This document shows, piece after piece, positions 1 through 8,791 of a stretch of 31,343 nucleotides of DNA. The notes under the pieces are model-generated. The model saw only the letters and a list, made by a program, of their open reading frames with translations, did not search any database and was not told the DNA's origin. Position 1 is the first letter of the stretch; every line of letters starts with the position of its first letter. The stretch is from positions 1 to 31,343 of the forward strand of contig CAUFXR010000022.1 of the NCBI GenBank assembly GCA_959596515.1, in the 5' to 3' direction. A program made the translations under genes and the position numbers. This DNA is from an uncultured Oscillospiraceae bacterium (GTDB taxonomy: Bacteria; Bacillota; Clostridia; Oscillospirales; Acutalibacteraceae).

Positions 1-156
1 GCCGGCCGCCGGTACTTTGCCTCCGGTTTATCCGCTACCAGCCCATGCCGGCACCAGTCTGGCTACCGCCAGTCTTACCTGCTGAAGGCTTCATCCGGTA
101 TATTTGCCCGTCATCTGTTGCGCCAAACTCCAAGCTATTCCAAAAACGCTCCGGTT

Positions 157-1365
157 TCAAAAATTTCGTGTGAACAGTTCATGGTCGGACAAAAGACCTT
201 CGACAGTGTCAAATCCCAGGCGTTTCAGCAGCTCAAGTACATAAGGATTTTCGATCGGAGTTTCAAATTGGGCTCTTTCCCCATAAGCTTCCACTGTTTT
301 GCAACCTAACTTTGGGTTGATTACCGCTTTGGGTCCACCGACACAGCCGCCTACGCATCCCATCCCCTCAAAAAAATTAGCTCCTCCTTTTCCTTGTAAA
401 AGGCTGTTGATCATTTCTTTACAGGCGGACACACCGTCTGCCTGTCGAGTTTTTATCACCATACTTTTTTCCGGTGCCAGTTTTTCCAAGGTGCTCCGTA
501 CCGCCTGGCTCACACCCCCTGTCCTCGCATAAATTCTTCCAGCTTTAGAGGAATACTCCCGCTTCTGGTCCTTCATATTTTCAGGTTTTATCTTTAGAGC
601 GTTGAAAATATCCTTCATCTCTTGAAATGTCAGCACATAATCTACCGCCCCTTGCAAATCTTTTTCTCTTGCCTCCGCTTTCTTTGCAATACACGGCCCA
701 ATAAAAATCGTTACAGCGCCGGGGTGCAGCTTCTTGATAGTACGCCCACATGCAATCATAGGAGATACCGCTCCCGGTACATGAGGCATCAGCTGATGGT
801 AAATTTTTCGGATCATTCCGATCCACATGGGACAACAGCAACTGGTCAGCTGAAAGTCGGATTCTGTCTTAATATTACGATCAAATTCCAACGCTTCTTT
901 CAGTGTCAGAATATCTGCGAAAATAGCTACCTCTATCATACCGTCAAATCCAATACTCCGAAACGCGCTGCGAAGCATCCCGGGAGTTGCTTCTGAACTG
1001 AATTGGCCGATAAAGGCAGGCGCTACCAAAGCGTAAACCATCTGATCGCTATCTAAAACAGCTTTCATCGCCGGCAAAATATCCTTACTGGCCACCAGTT
1101 TTTTTGCTTGACATGCATCAATACAGGCGGAACATCCCACACAATCCTCATTAATCGAAAGTTCTCCGTCGTTTCCGATTTGAATCGCGTTGAATAGGCA
1201 ACTCGCCTGACATTTCGGTGTTTCATCCAAGCTACAGTCACATTTTCCCACCTTCCACACCACAGGATGTTTGTGTGGATGGAGAAGGCAATCCAACTCA
1301 TTTTGAGAAGCGTTTTTTGTTTTTTCCCTCACGAATTCTTCATACAGTTCCTTGAGCGGCGTCAC
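157..1365 (-). CDS. [FeFe]-hydrogenase-type protein, probable sensory class
   Basis: This is an [FeFe] hydrogenase large-subunit homologue of about 402 residues, cytoplasmic (no signal peptide). A ferredoxin-like domain near residues 42-85 has a canonical second cluster (CVGCSACIDAC) and an unusual first one (CDC, eight residues, CQASC). The H-cluster motifs follow: L1 TSCCCPMW near 174, L2 GPCIAKKAE near 225 and L3 GMGCVGGCVGGP near 337. Catalytic hydrogenases usually have TSCCPxW and MPCxxKxxE, so the three-cysteine L1 and the Gly in L2 point to the putative sensory (group C/D-like) families rather than a bulk H2-producing enzyme. That class is inferred. A GTG start is preferred: AAAGGGGG lies 7 bases before it, and the promoter at 1409-1436 places the transcript start downstream of the ATG at 1410. 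No maturase or partner subunit is adjacent. Confidence 0.85.
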   Translation of the reverse strand: MTPLKELYEEFVREKTKNASQNELDCLLHPHKHPVVWKVGKCDCSLDETPKCQASCLFNAIQIGNDGELSINEDCVGCSACIDACQAKKLVASKDILPAMKAVLDSDQMVYALVAPAFIGQFSSEATPGMLRSAFRSIGFDGMIEVAIFADILTLKEALEFDRNIKTESDFQLTSCCCPMWIGMIRKIYHQLMPHVPGAVSPMIACGRTIKKLHPGAVTIFIGPCIAKKAEAREKDLQGAVDYVLTFQEMKDIFNALKIKPENMKDQKREYSSKAGRIYARTGGVSQAVRSTLEKLAPEKSMVIKTRQADGVSACKEMINSLLQGKGGANFFEGMGCVGGCVGGPKAVINPKLGCKTVEAYGERAQFETPIENPYVLELLKRLGFDTVEGLLSDHELFTRNF

Positions 1366-1408
1366 AATCATTCCCCCTTTGTTATTGTTATTCCAAAGGA
1401 TGGGTACC

Positions 1409-1436
1409 ATTATCCGCTTTCAAGAAAAGATGTCAG
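1409..1436 (-). promoter_or_regulatory. Sigma-A promoter of the hydrogenase gene
   Basis: On the minus strand a -35 CTGACA (1431-1436) and a -10 GATAAT (1409-1414) are separated by 16 bases. Transcription would begin near 1402, giving a ~37-base leader before the GTG at 1365. This excludes the ATG at 1410 as the start. Confidence 0.6.
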
Positions 1437-1719
1437 ACGTTAAAGCTCGTGGAATGGTTTGTCCGGCCGCCTAGCCCGCCATTCGATTTTGGAAAGGCGA
1501 ATATCGTAGGTGCTGTTTATCCATACCTATGGAAAAACCTATTAAAAAAGTTTTTGAGAATCCGCTTCCGTCGGTGCCCGCTATCTCAATTTTTGAGCGT
1601 CAGAGTGCTTGTTTTCTCAACACTTTTCGCAAATTCCTTTTTCGTCTATTTTTTCTGCGATAGTTTTCTTAAAGCTGTCACAGAAAGTTTCTTTTGTGCT
1701 CACCGGTGCTGACTTTCTA

Positions 1720-1770
1720 AAGAAAAAGAGCAAAAAGAAGCCCCTAAAACCATGCTTCCTTTTGCTCTTT
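1720..1770 (-). terminator. Hairpin terminator after the GNAT gene
   Basis: Long inverted repeat: AAAGAGCAAAAAGAAG (1725-1740) against CTTCCTTTTGCTCTTT (1755-1770), followed on the minus strand by a T-rich tract. It lies 65 bases past the stop of the acetyltransferase. The rest of the gap between the two leftward genes (1437-1720) holds nothing I recognise. Confidence 0.65.
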
Positions 1771-1834
1771 GATTATTTTAAGCCTTTTCACCTTTTAATA
1801 AAGTTCTGTTCCATGAAGCCGAACAGTGTCATTC

Positions 1835-2326
1835 TCACTCGCCCAGATAATAATAAAAAATATGGATATCCTCAAATTTGCCGTCTTTTAAGCGATAGCC
1901 GTCCTGGATCGTACCGATTCTTTTGAAACCCAAGCTTTCATAAAGATGAATCGCCGCCTGATTGGTAGCCACTACAGCGTTAAACTGAAGTCCCCGGAAA
2001 CCTTTTTCTTTCGCGTGCTCCAGGCAATGACGCACCATTTGCCGGCCGATTCCCTCTCCCCGGTAACCCTTCCGAACCGCAAACGAAGCATTTGCAATAT
2101 GGCCGCACCGGCCGAAATTATTGGGATGCAGAATGTAAACACCAACCACCTTTTCATTGAGTGTGACGCAAACAGTAGAAGTCTGCTCACGGAACATTTC
2201 CAAAGCTTCTTGTTCGGAAAGCGCTTTGTCTCCGGGAAAACTGATTCCTTCCTCTACAACGTCATTCCAAATTTTCACCATCTCGGGCAGTTGTTCTTCC
2301 GAGAATTCCTTCATTTCTAATTTCAT
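1835..2326 (-). CDS. GNAT-family N-acetyltransferase
   Basis: A 163-residue single-domain acetyltransferase of the GNAT fold, predicted to move an acetyl group from acetyl-CoA to an amine; the acceptor is unknown. The acetyl-CoA pyrophosphate loop is seen as RKGYRGEGIGRQMV around residues 85-98. It is followed by the typical C-terminal NQAAIHLYESLGFKRIGT segment, in which an Asn and a Tyr sit where most family members carry their structural or catalytic residues. Length is normal for the family. The ATG at 2326 follows a GGGG ribosome site by 9 bases; a second in-frame ATG four codons in is possible. It is monocistronic, with its own promoter upstream and a hairpin terminator downstream. The family is certain and the specific product is not. 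Confidence 0.88.
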   Translation of the reverse strand: MKLEMKEFSEEQLPEMVKIWNDVVEEGISFPGDKALSEQEALEMFREQTSTVCVTLNEKVVGVYILHPNNFGRCGHIANASFAVRKGYRGEGIGRQMVRHCLEHAKEKGFRGLQFNAVVATNQAAIHLYESLGFKRIGTIQDGYRLKDGKFEDIHIFYYYLGE

Positions 2327-2359
2327 CCGACGTATCCCCTTTTTTCGTTTTCCTTTTCT

Positions 2360-2388
2360 ATGCTACCAGTTTCCAGAAGATTTGTCCA
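2360..2388 (-). promoter_or_regulatory. Probable sigma-A promoter of the GNAT gene
   Basis: Minus-strand -35 TGGACA (2383-2388) and a weak -10 TAGCAT (2360-2365) with a 17-base spacer. The transcript would start near 2353, 27 bases before the ATG. Confidence 0.4.
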
Positions 2389-2417
2389 GTCTTCCCTGGC
2401 ATTTTGTACATAGAATC

Positions 2418-2448
2418 TTTACAAATTTTATTTTTAAAGCACTATAAT
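2418..2448 (+). promoter_or_regulatory. Probable promoter of the ABC transporter pair
   Basis: TTTACA (2418-2423) and TATAAT (2443-2448) are 19 bases apart, longer than usual, in a very AT-rich stretch that holds further TATTAT-like hexamers. It is the only good candidate ahead of the ATPase gene. Confidence 0.4.
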
Positions 2449-2485
2449 ATTATTATATTAGATATTTTAAGAAAGCAGGTGTATT

Positions 2486-3190
2486 ATGGGCCATTTTGTG
2501 TCCTTTGACCAAGTCTCTAAAATCTACCACATGGGCGAGGTCATGATCAAGGCCGTTGATAAGATTTCTTTTGAAATTGATCAGGGAGAATTCTGTGTGA
2601 TTGTGGGTCCCAGCGGTGCTGGAAAAACTACTGTGCTGAATATGCTGGGCGGTATGGATACCTGTGACGAAGGCTCCATTCTATTAGACGGTAACCGGAT
2701 CAGCGATTATAACCAAAAAGAGCTTACCCGTTACCGGCGGTACGACGTAGGCTTCGTATTCCAGTTTTATAATCTGGTGCAAAATCTGACCGCCCTGGAA
2801 AATGTCGAGCTAGCCTCTGAAATCTGTGAAAACCCCTTGGATGCCAGGGAAACTTTGGACCATGTGGGGCTTAGCGACCGTATGGATAACTTTCCCGCTC
2901 AGCTTTCCGGAGGCGAGCAGCAGCGGGTCTCTATTGCCCGTGCTTTGGCGAAAAATCCGAAAATTCTTCTTTGCGATGAACCTACTGGCGCTCTGGATTA
3001 CAACACCGGCAAGACCATCTTAAAACTGCTGCAGGACACCTGCCGCTCTACGGGAAAAACTGTTATTGTCATTACCCACAATCAGGCCATTACCGCTATG
3101 GCCGACCGGGTAATCCATATTAAAAGCGGAACTGTTACCGATATGGTTTTGAATCCCAACCCCACACCGGTAGAAAGGATTGAATGGTAG
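2486..3190 (+). CDS. ABC transporter ATP-binding protein, MacB/LolD type
   Basis: This 234-residue cytoplasmic ATPase powers the permease encoded next to it. It shows Walker A GPSGAGKT (about residue 42), the Q-loop region FQFYNLV, the signature LSGGEQQR, Walker B ILLCDEPTGALD and the switch histidine in VITHN. The DEPTGALD ending and the length are typical of the MacB/LolD/FtsE branch, whose members work mechanically on the cell envelope or export peptides and lipids rather than import nutrients. The start follows AGCAGGTG by a few bases. Its stop overlaps the permease start by 7 bases, so the two are translationally coupled. The substrate is unknown. Confidence 0.93.
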   Translation: MGHFVSFDQVSKIYHMGEVMIKAVDKISFEIDQGEFCVIVGPSGAGKTTVLNMLGGMDTCDEGSILLDGNRISDYNQKELTRYRRYDVGFVFQFYNLVQNLTALENVELASEICENPLDARETLDHVGLSDRMDNFPAQLSGGEQQRVSIARALAKNPKILLCDEPTGALDYNTGKTILKLLQDTCRSTGKTVIVITHNQAITAMADRVIHIKSGTVTDMVLNPNPTPVERIEW

Positions 3191-6100
3191 TGAAGCGCTC
3201 CTATTCGAAGATGATCCTCCGGGAATTCCGCCATAGTATGAGTCGTTTTCTCGCTATTTTTGCTATCATCGCCTTGGGCGTCGGGTTTTTGGCTGGACTT
3301 TTAACCACCACCCCGGATATGCGGTATTCTATGGATCAATATTATCACCAAACTAATATGATGGATCTCCGGATTGTGTCTACCATGGGGCTAACAGAAC
3401 AGGATGTTGAGGAAATCCAAAACACTGAGGGTGTCGAAGATGGAATGCCCTCTTATACTTCCGACGCCCTGGTGACTCTCCCCAGCGAGGACACTATGGT
3501 CGCTCGTATCCACAGTTTGCCTTTTGACAAAGATACCGGAGAACTCCTTACCTCTGAAAACGCAGGCTATCTAAACCAACTCACCTTGGTAGAGGGACGG
3601 CTTCCCGAAAATTCGGGTGAGTGTGTGGTCAAACCGGAACATCTTTCCTCTGAAAATATTCCCATTGGTTCCACCATTACTCTTTCTGCGGAGAACCAAG
3701 ATTTGGAGGACACATTCCATACTACCGAATATACGGTAGTTGGATATGTCTACAGTTCTTACTATGCTTCCATTGAGAAAGAAACCAGCACTGTGGGCAG
3801 TGGAACCGTAGGTTTGATTATGTTTGTTCCTGAGCAGGATTTCGCTCTTGATACCTATACAGATATGTTTGTCACCCTTTCTGACGCTCAGGCGCTGAAT
3901 TCCTTATCCGATCCGGCCGACTATGACGCGGCGATCGAGCCTGTTGTTTCCGCTTTGGAAGACTTAGGGGATCAGCGCGCCCCGTTGCGGGATGAGGAAA
4001 TCCGCAGTGAGGCCCAGAAAAAAATTGATGACGCTCAAAAAGAGTTTGACCAGCAGAAGGCTGATGTACAGCAACAGCTTGATGACTCAAGGGCTGAGTT
4101 AGACAGCGGCTGGGAAGAACTAAACAGCGCAAAACAGGAATTGAGCGACGGATTGGCCGCCTTTGAGGAAGCCCGACAGCAATTGGAACAGGCGCCCGAT
4201 CAAATCGCCTCCGGCGAGGCTGAGATCCAGGCCAACGAGGAAAAGCTGACCCAAGGCCAAGCGGAATATGACGCCGGCTATCAGGAATATCAAACCCAAA
4301 AGCAGGAAGCGGAAGCCGCTTTTGCCCAACAAGAACATGATCTGAGTCAACAAGAGGATGAATACGACATTAACAAGGCAGCTCTAGACCTTGAGAAAGG
4401 ACAGCTTGATCAGCTGAAAGCGGGAATTGACGCCACAAAGCTGTATATTGAGCAACTGCGCCAGCAAGGATTGACGCAGCAAGCCCAGCAGCTGGAGGAG
4501 CAGTTAAAGCCGCAGGAAGAAACCTACGCCGCTGGTTATCAGCAGTACCAGCAAGCCAAAGAGCAGCTGGATGGCTACAAGCTTTTGCTGGATCAGGGCC
4601 GTGAGACATTGGAGGCCGCCAAGCAAGAGGCCCAACAAAAATTTGAGGAAACAGAAAGTCAGCTCGCCGACTCTAAAAAAGAACTGGATGATGGCTGGCT
4701 TCAGCTGGACAGCGCCAAAGCCGAGCTGGCCCAGGCCAAGCTGGATCTGGAGAATGGTCGGCAGGAACTGGAAGAAAATCAAAAAACATTGGACGACGCC
4801 CAGCTTCAAATTGACGACAGTGAAAAGCAGCTGGAGGATGGCGAAGCCGAGTATTTAGAAGGCAAGGCCGAGGCTGATCAAAAGCTGGAAGACGCCCAGA
4901 AGGAAATTGATGACGCGCAAAAAGAATTGGATCAACTGGAGCCTTCCCAGTGGATGGTACTGGACAGGAACACCAATGTGGGATACGTCAGCTTTGATTC
5001 CAACGCGGAAAAAGTGGAAGCCATCGCCAAGGTATTCCCCATTTTCTTTTTCCTGGTGGCGGCGTTGGTAGTTCTCACCACTGCTACCCGTATGATCGAT
5101 GAGGAACGGACGCAAATCGGTGTAATGAAGGCCCTCGGCTACGGCAAAGGAAAAATCGCGGCCCAATATCTGATTTATGTGGCCGTGGCTACCATTACCG
5201 GAAGCCTGTTCGGTCTGCTGGTTGGTTTCTATGTGTTCCCCACTGTCATCTGGAACGCCTACACCATGATGTATGATCTGCCGGCGCTGGTCATTCAATT
5301 CAACTGGAAATACGCCCTTTTGTCCTCCGGAGCCGCGATTTTGACCACGCTGCTTACGACTCTCTGGGCCTGCTACAGTTCCTTGAAGGAGGTCCCGTCA
5401 AAACTGATCCTTCCCAAAGCGCCTAAAAGCGGCAAACGGATTCTGCTGGAGAGAGTAACTCCCCTATGGTCTCGGCTTTCTTTCATTCATAAAGTCACCG
5501 CCCGGAACCTGTTCCGCTACAAAAAGCGGTTTTTGATGACAGCGGTAGGCATCGCAGGTTGTACCGCTCTGCTTTTGACCGGTTTTGGCCTTCAGGATTC
5601 TATTTCCGATATCGTCAATCTTCAGTTCGGCGGAGTGCTTCAGTATAATCTCACCATCACCGCCAAGGATTCCGAAAAAATGAAGGAAGATTCCACTGTT
5701 CAGGAACTTCTGGACGACACTAGCTCTGTGGATCGGTATCTCCGGATCTCGCAGGAAAGCGGCGATGTTTCCGCAAATGGCCAGAGCCTGGATGTTTATC
5801 TATTTGTCCCTGAAGAACCCGAGCGGTTGTCCCAGTTTGTCACTCTTCAGGAAAGAAAAACCAAATCCCCGGTAAGTTTTGACAAAGATACCGTGCTGCT
5901 GACAGAAAAAGCCGCGGAACTGCTGGGTGTGGCCACCGGCGACACCATAACGGTACAGCGCGGAGATGACCCTAAACAGGCGGAATTTACTGTCGGTGGT
6001 ATCATCGAAAACTATGTGGAAAATTACATTTACCTTTCTCCTGAACTTTACGAAGAGGGATATCATACCCAGCCGGAATACAGCCAAACTATCGCCGTAG

Positions 6101-6624
6101 TGCCGGATGGCTCTCAGGAGAACCGCGACCAGATCACAGCGGCTTTTTTGGAATCTGATCAGGTACAGGCGGTGAGTTTTACCGACGATATCAAGGAATC
6201 TTTCCAAAACACCATTAAGAGCATTGACTTTATCGTTATTGTACTAATCGTCTCCGCTGGCCTGCTGGCCTTTGTGGTGCTTTACAATTTGACTAATATC
6301 AATATCACCGAGCGGCAAAAGGAAATCGCTACCATTAAGGTGCTGGGCTTCTACGATAAAGAAGTCTCCGCCTACATCTACCGGGAAACCGGTATTCTTA
6401 CCCTGATCGGCATAGCGATCGGCCTGATATTCGGAATCTTCCTCCATGCTTTTGTGGTAAAAACAGCGGAAGTGGATATGGTCATGTTCGGCCGGGAAAT
6501 CAAATGGCTCAGCTATTTGTTTGCCTCTCTGCTTACGATTTTCTTCTCAATCATCGTTAATCTGGTTATGTACCGCAAACTGAAAAAGATCAGTATGGTA
6601 GAATCCATGAAATCCACAGAATAA
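3184..6624 (+). CDS. Large FtsX/MacB-type ABC permease with coiled-coil insertion
   Basis: A membrane permease of 1146 residues, partner of the upstream ATPase. The N-terminal membrane helix lies near residues 17-40. It is followed by a large extracellular part with a MacB-like periplasmic-core region (about 45-270) and a Gln/Glu/Ala/Lys-rich coiled coil of about 300 residues (about 280-585, with recurring DDAQKE, LDDGW and AELAQAK-type heptads). Three helices follow (about 617-637, 658-686, 709-732) with the FtsX-type MIDEERTQIGVMKALGYG loop. A second FtsX unit has helices near 784-803, 1012-1039, 1069-1092 and 1107-1132, with the matching ITERQKEIATIKVLGF loop. Two FtsX modules in one chain mean one polypeptide may supply both transmembrane halves. 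Many clostridial relatives exist; cargo or effector is unknown. A GTG six bases downstream of the ATG is an alternative start. Confidence 0.9.
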   Translation: MVVKRSYSKMILREFRHSMSRFLAIFAIIALGVGFLAGLLTTTPDMRYSMDQYYHQTNMMDLRIVSTMGLTEQDVEEIQNTEGVEDGMPSYTSDALVTLPSEDTMVARIHSLPFDKDTGELLTSENAGYLNQLTLVEGRLPENSGECVVKPEHLSSENIPIGSTITLSAENQDLEDTFHTTEYTVVGYVYSSYYASIEKETSTVGSGTVGLIMFVPEQDFALDTYTDMFVTLSDAQALNSLSDPADYDAAIEPVVSALEDLGDQRAPLRDEEIRSEAQKKIDDAQKEFDQQKADVQQQLDDSRAELDSGWEELNSAKQELSDGLAAFEEARQQLEQAPDQIASGEAEIQANEEKLTQGQAEYDAGYQEYQTQKQEAEAAFAQQEHDLSQQEDEYDINKAALDLEKGQLDQLKAGIDATKLYIEQLRQQGLTQQAQQLEEQLKPQEETYAAGYQQYQQAKEQLDGYKLLLDQGRETLEAAKQEAQQKFEETESQLADSKKELDDGWLQLDSAKAELAQAKLDLENGRQELEENQKTLDDAQLQIDDSEKQLEDGEAEYLEGKAEADQKLEDAQKEIDDAQKELDQLEPSQWMVLDRNTNVGYVSFDSNAEKVEAIAKVFPIFFFLVAALVVLTTATRMIDEERTQIGVMKALGYGKGKIAAQYLIYVAVATITGSLFGLLVGFYVFPTVIWNAYTMMYDLPALVIQFNWKYALLSSGAAILTTLLTTLWACYSSLKEVPSKLILPKAPKSGKRILLERVTPLWSRLSFIHKVTARNLFRYKKRFLMTAVGIAGCTALLLTGFGLQDSISDIVNLQFGGVLQYNLTITAKDSEKMKEDSTVQELLDDTSSVDRYLRISQESGDVSANGQSLDVYLFVPEEPERLSQFVTLQERKTKSPVSFDKDTVLLTEKAAELLGVATGDTITVQRGDDPKQAEFTVGGIIENYVENYIYLSPELYEEGYHTQPEYSQTIAVVPDGSQENRDQITAAFLESDQVQAVSFTDDIKESFQNTIKSIDFIVIVLIVSAGLLAFVVLYNLTNINITERQKEIATIKVLGFYDKEVSAYIYRETGILTLIGIAIGLIFGIFLHAFVVKTAEVDMVMFGREIKWLSYLFASLLTIFFSIIVNLVMYRKLKKISMVESMKSTE

Positions 6625-6662
6625 ACGAGATTGCGGCATCCTGCCATATGCGATACGCATTT

Positions 6663-7005
6663 CCGCTACAATTACTGGCTATATCGTGAGGGACCACCAG
6701 TTTTAATCCGCTACAATTACTGGCTGCATCGTGCGGACTACCGGCTAATCAGCTGTAATCACCGGCTGCATCGTGAGGGGCTACCGGTCAATCAGCTAAA
6801 TCACTGGCTGCATCGTGAGGGGCTATCGGCTAATCAGCTGTAATCACTAGCTGCATCGTGCGGACTACCGGCTAATCAGCTAAATCACTGGCTGCATCGT
6901 GAGGGGCTACCAGCTAATCAGCTGTAATCACTAGCTGCATCGTGAGGGGCTACCGGCTAATCACCTACAATCACTAGTTATATCGTAAGGAACCACCGGT
7001 TAATG
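6663..7005 (+). repeat. Eight-copy diverged tandem repeat (41-45 bp unit)
   Basis: The motif ATCGTG (ATCGTA in the last copy) recurs at 6683, 6728, 6770, 6812, 6855, 6896, 6939 and 6982, i.e. with periods of 45, 42, 42, 43, 41, 43 and 43. Each unit reads roughly CTGCATCGTGAGGGG, then CTACCGGCTAATCAGC, then TGTAATCACTGG or AAATCACTGG. Two sub-types appear, carrying GTGAGGGGCTA or GTGCGGACTA and GCTGTAA or GCTAAA. Outer copies are the most worn. It begins ~40 bases after the permease stop. The open frame across it has the repeat's own periodicity and no ribosome site, so it is treated as non-coding. From 7006 to 7250 I see nothing else. Confidence 0.85.
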
Positions 7006-7249
7006 CCGTGGTTTCTCACGATTTGGAACGGTCTATTCCCAGTAATGCATTTTAGGCGCGAGATTGATTTTTCCTGACGTCTCTCGCCCTGCCGCCCGTA
7101 ACTGGACGTTCTCCGTTCTAACAGAAGCTTTCTATCAATGATAATTTACTGCAAGCAACTCCCTTTTCTTGATCTTCACTCGAACTTAATGGAAAAGCTT
7201 TTTGCAGGATACTTTCACCGTTCCTGCCGGAAAATTCTCTGCTTAACAC

Positions 7250-7291
7250 AAAAGAAAAGAGGTCCTGGCTTCGAAAAGCCAGGACCTCTTT
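7250..7291 (-). terminator. Terminator of the sugar operon
   Basis: Near-perfect hairpin with arms AAAGAGGTCCTGGCTT and AAGCCAGGACCTCTTT (7256-7291), followed on the minus strand by TTTTCTTTT. It sits 43 bases beyond the stop of the FucI-like gene, the last of the operon. Confidence 0.9.
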
Positions 7292-7333
7292 ATGTATTTA
7301 AGACTCTTTGCTGAGCGACTTCTCACCAAGGGA

Positions 7334-8746
7334 TTACTCGCCTAAAATTTCAACGTCGATATCCAGCATCTGACAGATCATCTTCAGGCTTTCCACATGG
7401 TCACCGTAAACAGCGTGGCAATGGTTAGCGTCAAACCGATCCAAGAAAATTTGATGGTCAAAGGGCAATTTGGCAAATACATGAGGCCATTCCTTGGTGG
7501 TCTCCGCCATTTTTTCCTCCGGCAGCTCTACGAACTCGGTAGGAATAATAGTCATACGATATTTGCCTTCTGTCCTGTTCAAACGGGCGATGGTAGCTTT
7601 GCCAGGCTTGGTCATCAAGTTTACATGGCATCCGCCACCGGCGTAAATATCCAGGCAGGGATACAGAGTGACCTTTTTCAGATTCTCCTTGGGATCGTCG
7701 GACGCCGCTGCGTAATAGGTAGACTGAGAACCGCAGTTGCAGAATACCATTACGTCATAATCCTTGTCATAGTGGCGCACATCCATAAACACCACCGGAT
7801 CATTGGTGAGCAAATGGAGAATCTGCATAGTCAGCGCGGCATCGCTGTCCGCTTCACAGGCGCATACCACAGGCTCTTTCGGGCCATCCCAGTCATAAGG
7901 GTCGTTACAGAAAGCGGCACTCAGGCACTGGGTGCAGTAATGACGGCTCATCTCATAATGGCATTTCACGCCGATAAAGTCCAGCTTGCGGTCTTCAATG
8001 ATCTTCTTGGTAGCCTCGTAATGGCGGATCTGCTGCTTCAGCTTTTCCGGAGTTAGTTTCTTATCGTCATACTCAATGCGTCCCACATTTTCCGTTAGCC
8101 AGGCAAAGGCTTTATCCACCTGCTCCTGGGGAATGGTATCCGCTAGGCGAACAATCTCGGACTGATCGATATGCTCAATATCCACACCGAATTTATCCTG
8201 CCAATCCTGCATACTCACGGTTGCGCTGTACATTCCCAGACTTCTGCCGCCGATTAATCCATAAGTAGAACCCTTCAGGGAGTTCACTACATGGGCGCAT
8301 TTCGCAAATTGAAGGACCTTATCTAAAACTTCTTTATCGTTAATATCTCCGGCCGCTCTGAAATGCTCAATGCCCAAATGGTGCAACGCACCGCCTGCTG
8401 CCAGCATAGCTACCATACCTGGCCAGTCGGGATTCAAATTCGCAGCCAGCAGGAACGGGCCCTTACCGAATTTCGCGGCAATCGCGGAAAAATTCGGAAA
8501 ACTGAACACGCCATAGGAGAAAATGGTTCCGTCCACATCCTCGGCGATCATTTTCTGTCCCTGAAGTTTTGCTTCCTCAGGAGAATGTACCAGATAATCC
8601 GCTTCCACTACATCAACCTCACCGGAGGCTTTCAGCGCTTTAACGATAGCATCCATCTGTTCCTGAACGATACCTTTTAGTTCCTCATGAACCTCCGGTT
8701 CGCCATCAGAAAAGCCGATTACGCCAATCTTCGGTTTCTTATTCAT
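7334..8746 (-). CDS. L-fucose/L-arabinose isomerase-family sugar isomerase
   Basis: A 470-residue cytoplasmic aldose-ketose isomerase homologue of the FucI/AraA superfamily. The N-terminal half is the substrate-binding region (GVIGFSDGEPEVHEE at the start). The C-terminal half contains VVCACEADSDAALTM and the metal-binding region DVRHYDKD, and ends with FDANHCHAVYGDH, the probable third metal ligand and catalytic His. These places correspond to the Glu, Asp and His that bind Mn2+ in E. coli FucI; the alignment is by eye. It is the last gene of the four-gene operon after rpiB-like, dhaK and dhaL, 45 bases behind dhaL. A ribosome site AGGAG precedes the ATG by 11 bases. Context suggests it makes the ketose that DhaKL phosphorylates. 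The true sugar is unknown, so a gene name is withheld. Confidence 0.85.
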   Translation of the reverse strand: MNKKPKIGVIGFSDGEPEVHEELKGIVQEQMDAIVKALKASGEVDVVEADYLVHSPEEAKLQGQKMIAEDVDGTIFSYGVFSFPNFSAIAAKFGKGPFLLAANLNPDWPGMVAMLAAGGALHHLGIEHFRAAGDINDKEVLDKVLQFAKCAHVVNSLKGSTYGLIGGRSLGMYSATVSMQDWQDKFGVDIEHIDQSEIVRLADTIPQEQVDKAFAWLTENVGRIEYDDKKLTPEKLKQQIRHYEATKKIIEDRKLDFIGVKCHYEMSRHYCTQCLSAAFCNDPYDWDGPKEPVVCACEADSDAALTMQILHLLTNDPVVFMDVRHYDKDYDVMVFCNCGSQSTYYAAASDDPKENLKKVTLYPCLDIYAGGGCHVNLMTKPGKATIARLNRTEGKYRMTIIPTEFVELPEEKMAETTKEWPHVFAKLPFDHQIFLDRFDANHCHAVYGDHVESLKMICQMLDIDVEILGE

Positions 8747-8791
8747 TTCTTGCCACGCTCCTAACTTACAGTTATTGATAGTTATTTCAAT

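Noticed and set aside
1..156. Repeat-like GC-rich stretch at the left edge
   Set aside because: CCGGTA and TTTGCC motifs recur once ~85 bases apart, but too weakly to claim a repeat, and no gene end or terminator is clear.
3872..5298. Several long open frames opposite the permease gene
   Set aside because: They mirror the biased codon pattern of the coiled-coil region; none has a ribosome site or recognisable protein pattern.
6663..7005. Possible CRISPR array
   Set aside because: Units are diverged over their whole length with no conserved-repeat and unique-spacer alternation, and no cas genes are present.
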